The position numbers and the translations under genes are program-made. A DNA stretch of 18,021 nucleotides from CAZITB01 sp964542055 (GTDB taxonomy: Bacteria > Planctomycetota > Phycisphaerae > Sedimentisphaerales > CAMDDF01), in assembly GCA_964542055.1 (NCBI GenBank), contig CAZITB010000057.1, forward strand, positions 1-18,021. The letters are read 5' to 3'. Positions 5,896 through 12,330 of the stretch are shown here, one piece after another; position 1 is the stretch's first letter; the number at the start of each line of letters is the position of its first letter. A model generated the notes under the pieces. That model was given only the letters and a program-made list of their open reading frames with translations, was not told the DNA's origin and ran no database searches.

Positions 5896-6657
5896 ATGAC
5901 TCAGACTGAACAATTAAGTGCGAGCTTGGAAGACTATCTGGAAGCGATATTCAATATCATTTCATACAAGGGGGCTGTCCGCGCTAAGGATATCGCCAAA
6001 TATCTGGGTGTTAAAGCTGGTTCTGTCACTGTTGCCCTGAAAGCCCTTTCCAAGACGGATCATATCAATTATCAGCCTTATGAGGTAATTACGCTGACTT
6101 CCAAGGGTCTTGAGCAGGCCAAAGAAATCATCCGAAAACACGAAATACTAAAGGACTTTTTTGTGGAAATCCTCGGTGCCGATCCCAAGGTTGCCGAAGA
6201 GGGAGCCTGTAAGATCGAACATGTAATCCCGGAAAGACTTATTAAACGCCTGATTTCATTCACGGAATTTATCCAGGCCTGTCCCCGATGCGGCAGTGAT
6301 ATGATAGAAAAATTTCAAGGTTATTTTAACAAAATTCAGCCCTGTGAAATCGAGCAGTGTCAAGTTTGCCTGGGAAAAAGCATTGATCACTTAGAAAAGG
6401 AAAAAGAAAAAATGTCCAATTCAACGACACAAACAACTCTTTTGGATATTCCAAACGGAAGTAAATGTATTGTTAAGAGTATCAAAAAAAAAGCATCCGC
6501 AACGAAGCGACTGGTTGAAATGGGAATCAGCAGAGGCGCGATCATTGAAGTGGAACGTGTTGCTCCATTAGGTGATCCTATTGAAGTGAAAGTCAAAGGC
6601 TATCATTTGTCTATCCGAAAAGACGAGGCAAAATATATCGATGTGGAGCAGCAATAA
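5896..6657 (+). CDS. DtxR-family iron regulator fused to a FeoA domain
   Basis: A 253-residue fusion. Residues 1-75 are a DtxR/MntR winged helix and 76-125 the dimerisation domain. Metal ligands fit the family: Asp13 and Glu16 in LEDYLEAI, His82 in RKHEIL, and Cys105, Glu108, His109 in ACKIEH. A Cys at that place occurs in iron-type DtxR/IdeR, whereas Bacillus-type MntR has Glu. Residues 129-158 carry a Cys set, CPRC then C----C--C (Cys129, 132, 150, 155, 158), which could hold zinc or an Fe-S cluster. A charged linker leads to a complete FeoA domain (about 180-250: SATKRLVEMGISRGAIIEVER). The FeoA half would support FeoB in the cytoplasm. Met173 sits behind an A/G-rich stretch (AAAAGGAAAAAG), so a separate FeoA product is possible but unproved. 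It heads the feo operon and has operators at its own promoter. Confidence 0.9.
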   Translation: MTQTEQLSASLEDYLEAIFNIISYKGAVRAKDIAKYLGVKAGSVTVALKALSKTDHINYQPYEVITLTSKGLEQAKEIIRKHEILKDFFVEILGADPKVAEEGACKIEHVIPERLIKRLISFTEFIQACPRCGSDMIEKFQGYFNKIQPCEIEQCQVCLGKSIDHLEKEKEKMSNSTTQTTLLDIPNGSKCIVKSIKKKASATKRLVEMGISRGAIIEVERVAPLGDPIEVKVKGYHLSIRKDEAKYIDVEQQ

Positions 6658-6711
6658 ATATTTTTTTTGGCACAAAAGTAAGGCGCAGCTAACATTTTAA
6701 GATTGATAATA

Positions 6712-8775
6712 ATGGAAAAGAAAAAAATAACAGTTGCTTTAGCAGGTAATCCAAACAGCGGCAAGACCACTGTTTTCAATGCTTTAACCGGCGCAAGACA
6801 GCATGTAGGCAATTATCCCGGTGTAACCGTGGAGAAAAAGGAAGGTCTCCGCCATTACAAAGATCACGAAATCAAATTTGTCGATCTGCCGGGAACGTAC
6901 AGTCTGACGGCTCATTCTGTTGAAGAAATCGTAGCTCGCGACTTTATTATTAATGAACAACCCGATGTTGTGGTCGATATCGTCGATGCCTCCAATTTCG
7001 AGCGAAATCTTTATCTGGCAACCCAGATTCTCGAACTGAATGTTCCCTTGATTCTTGTCCTGAACATGGCGGATCTGGCCCAAAAACAGGGATTTACCTT
7101 TGATACAGAGAAAATAGCTAAGTTCTATGATGCCCAGGTTGTCTTAACAGTCGGTTCCAAGGGCAAGGGAATCGATGACCTTCTGGACGCGATTATAAAA
7201 AAGACTCAAACTGAGAAAGCTTCCGAGAAGTCCGTTCGAGTGCACTATGGCAATGATATAGAAAAAGAACTGGAGCAAATAGCGCTGCTTGTCAGCAGGG
7301 AGCACAAACTCGCACAAAAATATGGTACACGATGGCTCAGTCTCAAACTGCTTGAACAAGATCAGCAGATTCTCGACCTTGGTCATAGCAGTGAAGTAAT
7401 CGAGCAGGTTGCCAAAAGCGTCTCTCACCTTGAAAAGCTCTATGGGGATTCTCCGGAAGTTCTGGTTGCTGAAATGAGATACGGCTATGTCTCCGGTGTG
7501 TATGAGCAGGCGGTAAAGCATACAGTCGCTCAGCGGCATCAAATCAGTGATTTGGTTGATAAAGTGCTGCTTAATCGCGCATTGGGGCTGCCGATCTTCC
7601 TTGTATTGATGTATATGGTATTCTGGATTACCTTTAAGGCGGGCGATCCGTTTATGGGCTGGATTGACACGGGATTCGGCTGGCTCGGCGATTCAATTGC
7701 CGGTTTCTGGCCGGATGGCTCCGAAAGTATGCTAAAATCACTGATCGTTGACGGCATCATTGGCGGCGTGGGTGGTGTGGTGGTATTTTTACCGAACATT
7801 ATCTTCTTGTTTCTGGCAATTTCAATCTTAGAGGATTCGGGCTATATGGCAAGGGCCGCTTTTATAATGGATCGGGTAATGAAAAAGATCGGATTGCATG
7901 GCCGCAGTTTTATCCCCATGATGATCGGGTTCGGCTGTTCGATTCCGGCGATTATGGGAACCCGCATCCTGGATGACCGCAAGAGCAGATTTGCCACCAT
8001 CATGGTCATTCCGCTGATGAGTTGCGGTGCGCGACTTCCGATTTACGCGTTAATTATACCAGCATTTTTTGCACCACATTTACACGGTTTTATGATGTGG
8101 TTGATATATATGATTGGGGTTGGCCTGGCGATTATTCTCTCGATGATTCTTCGCAAATCCATCCTGAAAGGCGACAGCGGTATGTTTCTGATGGAATTGC
8201 CGCCGTACCGTATGCCGACCTTACGCGGCACCCTGACTCATATGTGGCAGCGAAGCTGGCTGTATCTAAAAAAGGCAGGAACCGTAATTCTTGTGATTTC
8301 CATCATTCTGTGGGCAATGACCAGTTACCCTAAAGTGCCTGAAGACCAATTAACCGGTTTGACCGAAACACAGGCACAGCAAAAAGAATTGCAGTATTCC
8401 ATCGCTGGTCGGATCGGCAAAGCGATGGAACCGGTCATTAGACCGATGGGATTTGATTATCGAATTGGAACCGCTCTGATTGGAGCGTTGGCTGCCAAGG
8501 AGGTTTTTGTGGCTCAGATGGGAATAGTCTATTCGATAGGCGAAGTGGATGAAGAATCCCAAACCTTACGAGAGAAACTTCGAGACAATTATTCCGCTCT
8601 TCAGGGATTCTGCATCATGCTGTTCTGTCTGATCAGTGCTCCATGCGTGGCGACACTGGCGATATGCCGTCGTGAGACTAATTCATGGAAATGGGCGTTA
8701 TTTCAATTTGGCGGCCTGACGGCTGTGGCTTATGTAATAACGGTTCTTGTATATCAAGTTGGAAATCTTTTTTAG
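6712..8775 (+). CDS. feoB: Ferrous iron transporter FeoB
   Basis: A 687-residue inner-membrane Fe2+ importer with an N-terminal G-protein domain. G1 is GNPNSGKTT (residues 12-20), the G2 region GNYPGVTVEK, G3 DLPGT (58-62), G4 NMAD (118-121). A helical insert follows to about residue 270, then the membrane part. Its two mirrored gate motifs each keep a Cys: GFGCSIPAIMGTR and SAPCVATLA. Length fits the compact FeoB form without the C-terminal extension found in enterobacteria. The ATG at 6712 is chosen over a TTG at 6703 that would add three residues; neither has a strong ribosome site. It is the second gene of the operon, after the DtxR-FeoA fusion and before an 81-residue unknown and HemP. 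Regulation is expected from the operators at 5843-5879. Confidence 0.97.
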   Translation: MEKKKITVALAGNPNSGKTTVFNALTGARQHVGNYPGVTVEKKEGLRHYKDHEIKFVDLPGTYSLTAHSVEEIVARDFIINEQPDVVVDIVDASNFERNLYLATQILELNVPLILVLNMADLAQKQGFTFDTEKIAKFYDAQVVLTVGSKGKGIDDLLDAIIKKTQTEKASEKSVRVHYGNDIEKELEQIALLVSREHKLAQKYGTRWLSLKLLEQDQQILDLGHSSEVIEQVAKSVSHLEKLYGDSPEVLVAEMRYGYVSGVYEQAVKHTVAQRHQISDLVDKVLLNRALGLPIFLVLMYMVFWITFKAGDPFMGWIDTGFGWLGDSIAGFWPDGSESMLKSLIVDGIIGGVGGVVVFLPNIIFLFLAISILEDSGYMARAAFIMDRVMKKIGLHGRSFIPMMIGFGCSIPAIMGTRILDDRKSRFATIMVIPLMSCGARLPIYALIIPAFFAPHLHGFMMWLIYMIGVGLAIILSMILRKSILKGDSGMFLMELPPYRMPTLRGTLTHMWQRSWLYLKKAGTVILVISIILWAMTSYPKVPEDQLTGLTETQAQQKELQYSIAGRIGKAMEPVIRPMGFDYRIGTALIGALAAKEVFVAQMGIVYSIGEVDEESQTLREKLRDNYSALQGFCIMLFCLISAPCVATLAICRRETNSWKWALFQFGGLTAVAYVITVLVYQVGNLF

Positions 8776-8795
8776 GATAATATTGGAGCTATCAA

Positions 8796-9041
8796 ATGGC
8801 AAAAGCATCTTTTTTTGTAAATGATATCAAAGTGAGAAGAAAAGGCGAGTATCTTGTTTTAGAAGCAAGAAAAAAGTGTCAACACGGAACGGTCTTTGAT
8901 GAGGTATTCCTGACATTGCCGGGGCAACTGGAGTCGTTATTCACTATGATTGAAGGGAACGATTCTCTGTACTCACAGGATAATATGAACAATTCAGATT
9001 CTTTAGCTCAACGGTTTAAACGATTTTCAGGTAACAATTAA
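8796..9041 (+). CDS. Small soluble protein between FeoB and HemP, unknown
   Basis: An 81-residue protein I do not recognise. It has no signal peptide or membrane helix. The first 55 residues look like a compact mixed beta fold (SFFVNDIKVRRKGEYLVLEA, then VFDEVFLTLPGQLESLF). A single KKCQHG motif gives one Cys and one His. The last 25 residues are polar and Asn/Ser-rich, probably unfolded. A GGAG ribosome site lies eight bases before the ATG, and the HemP gene starts one base after its stop, so it is a true operon member. Its place is where FeoC sits in enterobacteria, but it shows no winged-helix or Fe-S Cys pattern, so I do not call it FeoC. Confidence 0.75.
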   Translation: MAKASFFVNDIKVRRKGEYLVLEARKKCQHGTVFDEVFLTLPGQLESLFTMIEGNDSLYSQDNMNNSDSLAQRFKRFSGNN

Positions 9042-9042
9042 A

Positions 9043-9228
9043 ATGAAGGATTCTGAAAGAAAACAGGGATTTGATTTATCGTCTAAGGCATATGACACTG
9101 GTTCCAAGCCAAAGGTTTATGAATCGCCACAGCTTTTTGGAAACCACAATGAAATACAAATACACCATGAAGGTGAGCTATATAGAATTAGAATAACCCG
9201 AAATGGGAAATTAATAATGAATAAATAA
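9043..9228 (+). CDS. hemP: Hemin uptake protein HemP
   Basis: A 61-residue protein whose last 28 residues match the HemP signature: NHNEIQIHHEGELYRIRITR followed by NGKLIMNK. The usual family form is an I-H-G--Y-LR-TR-GKLIL-K pattern. The first 30 residues are polar and poorly conserved, as usual. HemP/HmuP proteins are tied to heme utilisation operons; in Burkholderia and Bradyrhizobium relatives act as activators of heme-receptor genes. Here it is the last gene of the feo operon, one base after the 81-residue unknown, and directly before a terminator. No TonB-dependent heme receptor is in the window. Its presence is the clearest independent sign that the island concerns heme as well as free iron. 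Confidence 0.88.
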   Translation: MKDSERKQGFDLSSKAYDTGSKPKVYESPQLFGNHNEIQIHHEGELYRIRITRNGKLIMNK

Positions 9229-9282
9229 TACCAATATTAGACATAACTTGCAACCCAGCAAGCAATCCAATAGCCAGCCAGG

Positions 9283-9326
9283 GAGCAATAGAAGCATCTA
9301 TCTCATGCATCTATTGCTCTTTTTTT
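9283..9326 (+). terminator. Intrinsic terminator of the feo-hemP operon
   Basis: A long hairpin with arms GAGCAATAGA-A-GCAT and ATGC-A-TCTATTGCTC (14 pairs around one A-A mismatch), loop CTATCTC, followed at once by seven T residues (9320-9326). It lies 55 bases after the hemP stop codon and separates the feo operon from the surface cassette. Confidence 0.92.
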
Positions 9327-9334
9327 ATGCAAGT

Positions 9335-9374
9335 CCTCGAAGAAAGGAGGTTGATGAAATGGCTTAGATTGTGA
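9335..9374 (+). other. Orphan Shine-Dalgarno with tiny open frames before the plus cassette
   Basis: The best ribosome site of the region, AAAGGAGG (9343-9350), is followed by ATG at 9354 (six codons, MKWLRL then TGA) and ATG at 9359 (ATGGCTTAG, two codons). No longer gene follows. It could be a short leader peptide controlling the cassette, or a remnant. CCTC at 9335-9338 can pair with GAGG of the site. No promoter with good boxes was found between the terminator and the next gene. Confidence 0.25.
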
Positions 9375-9446
9375 AATGAATGGATTGTGTGAGTTAAAAT
9401 GGATTTATGAATTATATAAAAATAGTAAACAATAATGGAGATTACA

Positions 9447-10190
9447 ATGAAGTTAAAAAATGTACAAAGAATGACAGTCGTATTATTGGCAGTAAGCTTT
9501 CTTTCAACATCTGTATTTGCAGCCTATTCCGATCCGTGGCTGCCGGGATGGGAATCCCAAACCGGATATACAAGCCAGTTCTGGGGTTTAAATGCAGTTG
9601 AAGGTGCTGAACCGGAACAACCTTTAACTCCGGACATTTACAGCAACAACATCTACGGCAATGCCACTGCAAGCTGGACTAATCATGCAAGTGGTATGGT
9701 GGGTTGGACAGAGACTTCTCATGGCCAACATCCGGTATGGGCCAATGGAATGTACGGTGGAATGCTGGCCGCAACCGGAGGTTTTTGGGACATTGGTGCC
9801 TCTGTAAATACTGGATCTGTGTCCGGTTCCATACTGGCATTTGTGCAATATGATTGGTATGCCTATTCGGGTTCAGATATTACAGCCTCAATTGCCGGTG
9901 CAACTGATGTTACACCAGTTGGCTACTATGATTACCAGATCGGCATGAGCGGCAGTGGTAATCCATATATGCGTTCAACACAAATATTTGAGTTGACAAG
10001 CAATCCCGGCTCTCTCGATGTTGTATTTAATGCGACAGGCTCCATAACCATGATCGATTCTTTTTCGGTTACAACAGCAGTTGGCGATGCTTCGGCTTTG
10101 GTTCCAACTCAAATGCCTGTTCCGGAACCGGCTACCATTGCGATGCTTGGCTTCGGAGGTCTTGCGGCTTTAAGGAGAAGAAAGAAATAG
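9447..10190 (+). CDS. PEP-CTERM surface protein, first gene of the plus cassette
   Basis: A 247-residue exported protein. The signal peptide is residues 1-25 (ending STSVFA). The mature domain is rich in Gly, Ser, Trp and Tyr, with predicted beta strands, and has motifs such as WLPGWESQTGYTSQFWG and TETSHGQHPVW. The tail is a textbook PEP-CTERM signal: VPEP at 225-228, a hydrophobic GFGGLAAL segment and RRRKK. The start is the ATG at 9447, six bases after a GGAG site; the in-frame ATG at 9435 overlaps that site and is less likely. The mature domain has no clear similarity to the minus-strand PEP-CTERM protein, so the cassettes share layout but not this sequence. A GC-rich hairpin follows the stop, so more of this message than of downstream genes may be made. 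The binding target is unknown. Confidence 0.85.
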   Translation: MKLKNVQRMTVVLLAVSFLSTSVFAAYSDPWLPGWESQTGYTSQFWGLNAVEGAEPEQPLTPDIYSNNIYGNATASWTNHASGMVGWTETSHGQHPVWANGMYGGMLAATGGFWDIGASVNTGSVSGSILAFVQYDWYAYSGSDITASIAGATDVTPVGYYDYQIGMSGSGNPYMRSTQIFELTSNPGSLDVVFNATGSITMIDSFSVTTAVGDASALVPTQMPVPEPATIAMLGFGGLAALRRRKK

Positions 10191-10201
10191 ATTAAACCTG
10201 A

Positions 10202-10236
10202 GAACCGGGGCCTATTTTGCCCCGGTTCCCATTTTT
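10202..10236 (+). terminator. GC-rich intercistronic hairpin after the PEP-CTERM gene
   Basis: A perfect 9-bp stem, GAACCGGGG pairing with CCCCGGTTC, around a 9-base loop, followed by CCATTTTT. It stands 11 bases after the PEP-CTERM stop and 16 bases before the next start codon. It is probably a partial terminator or mRNA-stabilising element that sets the abundant surface protein above the downstream genes. The T-run is short and offset by three bases. Confidence 0.7.
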
Positions 10237-10252
10237 ACAACAGGAGATTATT

Positions 10253-11374
10253 ATGGCAAACAAAACTATTATATTCGCAATTTCTTTACTTTTGCTCTGC
10301 CATATATGCAGCGCAGAAACAGTTGATTTGTTTACGGATACCACCAATTCAGGAGATTCCAATTGGGATGTATGGCAGCAGGATCAGGGAGACACAATTC
10401 AAGAAGATGCCATTTATCTTGGAATCTTTGACGGTGCAAGCGGTCATTCAGATTACCAGCCGGAATATCCAATAGATGGAAATGTCGATGGGGTTTACAC
10501 CACTATGGCTATGGGGCCGGGAGGACTAATGATCAATCAATCTTTAGGTGTTAGCGGGACCAGCCCGATAGAGTTTCCCAACGATCAGCGGGATACACGA
10601 GCGACGGCACTGTTTAACATGACGAAGATAATGGAGCTCAACTCCAATCCGGCAGATATTAATGAATGCACATTCAAATGGAGTATTGATTATGTTATGC
10701 CGTGGGCTGGTTCGACGACGTATCTTCAGGCTCCAACTACGTTGTATGTAGGCATATTTGCAGCCGATATGCAGAACTTCTGGAGAGCGGATCTGGATGG
10801 GGATGATTACCCCACAACAGATATCAATGATCTTCAAAATGAATTCGATCCTAACGAAGCAGGAATTTTATATATTGAAAAAGTCTTAGATCTTCGTGTA
10901 GATAACGGGCCATGGGGGCCGGGACCTCAGCCGCTTACAAACTGGTATATCGAGCAAAACGGAGTTCAGTTCTATGAAGTTGATTTTACACAGGAAGTTA
11001 AAGATTTAATCGCTTCAGATCCGGAAAAATATGCCGACCCGAATACGGCTTTTCTTGGTTTTACAATCAGAGCTTCGCTTGACGGAGAGAGTGTTTATCT
11101 ATCCATGGATGCCAGAGACCGGCTGGCACAAAATCCCATACCGCCGACATTGGAAATTGATATCACAACTTATATCGGAGATTTTAATGCCGATGGCATC
11201 GTGAATCTGCTTGATTTTTCAATATTTGCAAAAAGCTGGCTCAGTGAAAAAAGTGATCCGGAATGGAATAGCAAATGCAATCTTGATAACAGCGGTATCA
11301 GTGAAGACGTTATCGATATTGCTGACTTGAATGTATTCTGTGAGAACTGGCTTGAAGGAGAAAACAACCAATAA
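10253..11374 (+). CDS. Secreted protein with C-terminal dockerin repeats
   Basis: A 373-residue exported protein. The signal peptide is about residues 1-21 (IIFAISLLLLCHICSA). The ectodomain to about residue 305 is acidic and beta-rich, with several Asp-rich loops (such as DLDGDDYPTTDINDLQNEFD) that may bind calcium. It is not similar to the minus-strand dockerin protein. From residue 309 come two dockerin repeats: GDFNADGIVNLLDFSIFAKSW and CNLDNSGISEDVIDIADLNVF, ending NWLEG. The ATG at 10253 follows a CAGGAGA ribosome site; an upstream in-frame start that adds 12 residues lies inside the intercistronic hairpin and is unlikely. The pseudopilin gene starts 12 bases downstream. Dockerins need a cohesin partner, and none is in the window. 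Confidence 0.85.
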   Translation: MANKTIIFAISLLLLCHICSAETVDLFTDTTNSGDSNWDVWQQDQGDTIQEDAIYLGIFDGASGHSDYQPEYPIDGNVDGVYTTMAMGPGGLMINQSLGVSGTSPIEFPNDQRDTRATALFNMTKIMELNSNPADINECTFKWSIDYVMPWAGSTTYLQAPTTLYVGIFAADMQNFWRADLDGDDYPTTDINDLQNEFDPNEAGILYIEKVLDLRVDNGPWGPGPQPLTNWYIEQNGVQFYEVDFTQEVKDLIASDPEKYADPNTAFLGFTIRASLDGESVYLSMDARDRLAQNPIPPTLEIDITTYIGDFNADGIVNLLDFSIFAKSWLSEKSDPEWNSKCNLDNSGISEDVIDIADLNVFCENWLEGENNQ

Positions 11375-11386
11375 GGTAATATTTCT

Positions 11387-12184
11387 ATGAAATTAACTAT
11401 GATAAACAAAAAGGCCGATGGGTTCACCTTGGTAGAACTCCTTGTTGTGATTTCCATCATGAGTTTGCTTATGGCGATTCTTCTACCTGCATTAGGCAGG
11501 GCCAGAGCTGCTGCGAAAGCAATATGCTGTGCTTCTAACATGCGGCAAATCGGCCTAGCATTCAATTGTTACGGCATGGATCATGATGACAATATTATAA
11601 AAGCCTGTGATCTGAGAGCTTCCGGTTCAGGTGGCCTGCAGGCATGGAACTTTGTCTTGATTCCTTATGTGGGCCAGCAAAACAATGAAGATGCATTTGA
11701 GGATAAGGCGGAAGTGTTTTTCTGTCCAGCAGATAAAGACCCTTATCCAATTGGTTACGGCAGCTACTGGCATGATAAGCCCTTTACAAGTTATGCATTA
11801 AACGGCTGCTACGTAGAAGCAACATCCAGACGCCCGGGCGCTAAACTTGGCCCGGCTGGAGGATATCGATTTTCAAACATAAGAAATCCATCATCTTGTA
11901 TGCTGATGGTGGAGACATCGTATTCATACCAAATCTACGATACCGACAATCCTAATGTAGGCAGCTTAGGTCTGAGCCAATCTGGTCACCACCGTCAAAC
12001 CAGCGGCTTTTTTCATAACGGAGCAATGAATGTTCTTTTCGTTGACGGGCATGTGGAAAAGATCAAAGGGCAAAAAACAGGTACTGTTACACCGGTCTGG
12101 GATACCGGAGGAAATGCTTTTTGGGAGGATTTGTCTTTACCGGATTCAAGTGAAAACCGTTCCCTGTGGGGACCTGGATATTAG
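11387..12184 (+). CDS. Type II secretion-like pseudopilin with H-X9-DG motif
   Basis: A 265-residue protein with a prepilin signal ADG(12)/FTLVELLVVISIMSLL, Glu17 at mature position 5, and LLPALGRARAAAKAICC after the helix. A C-terminal FFHNGAMNVLFVDGH (His210, nine residues, Asp-Gly) is the H-X9-DG motif. It carries a Cys pair after the helix and FFCPADKDPYP, also found in shorter form (FHCPSDKS) in the minus-strand pseudopilin; the two are members of one family. An AAGG site overlapping the dockerin stop codon precedes the ATG. It is followed after 14 bases by the Cys-rich peptide gene, so the envelope cassette and the heme genes are probably one transcript. Confidence 0.9.
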   Translation: MKLTMINKKADGFTLVELLVVISIMSLLMAILLPALGRARAAAKAICCASNMRQIGLAFNCYGMDHDDNIIKACDLRASGSGGLQAWNFVLIPYVGQQNNEDAFEDKAEVFFCPADKDPYPIGYGSYWHDKPFTSYALNGCYVEATSRRPGAKLGPAGGYRFSNIRNPSSCMLMVETSYSYQIYDTDNPNVGSLGLSQSGHHRQTSGFFHNGAMNVLFVDGHVEKIKGQKTGTVTPVWDTGGNAFWEDLSLPDSSENRSLWGPGY

Positions 12185-12198
12185 TTGAGGAATATTAT

Positions 12199-12330
12199 AT
12201 GAAAACAAAATGTGAAAATTCTAATTGTAACTGTGATGGGAAATGTAAAGTCTGCCAATGCAGTGAAATCGCAGCTGTTGCCGTGCAGTCCAAAGGCGAA
12301 GAAAAAAAGGCAGAAAGGACTGCAAAATGA
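12199..12330 (+). CDS. 43-residue Cys-rich, metallothionein-like peptide
   Basis: A very short gene, easily missed. The first half reads MKTKCENSNCNCDGKCKVCQ and is followed by Cys21: six Cys in the pattern C-x4-C-x-C-x3-C-x2-C-x-C. The second half is Ala-rich, then Lys/Glu-rich (SKGEEKKAERTAK). There is no signal peptide. Support for translation: a TTGAGG ribosome site before the ATG, a start 14 bases after the pseudopilin stop, and a 4-base ATGA overlap with the radical SAM gene, which is the pattern of translational coupling. The Cys spacing resembles metallothioneins, so metal binding in the cytoplasm is likely; holding iron freed from heme, or donating it to the enzyme's Fe-S cluster, would fit its place but is a guess. 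It is not a known HutW partner to my knowledge. Confidence 0.7.
   Translation: MKTKCENSNCNCDGKCKVCQCSEIAAVAVQSKGEEKKAERTAK

Noticed and set aside
6603..7083. Antisense frames over the start of feoB that look partly hydrophobic.
   Set aside because: The sense strand encodes a textbook FeoB; the antisense frames have no start signals or domains.
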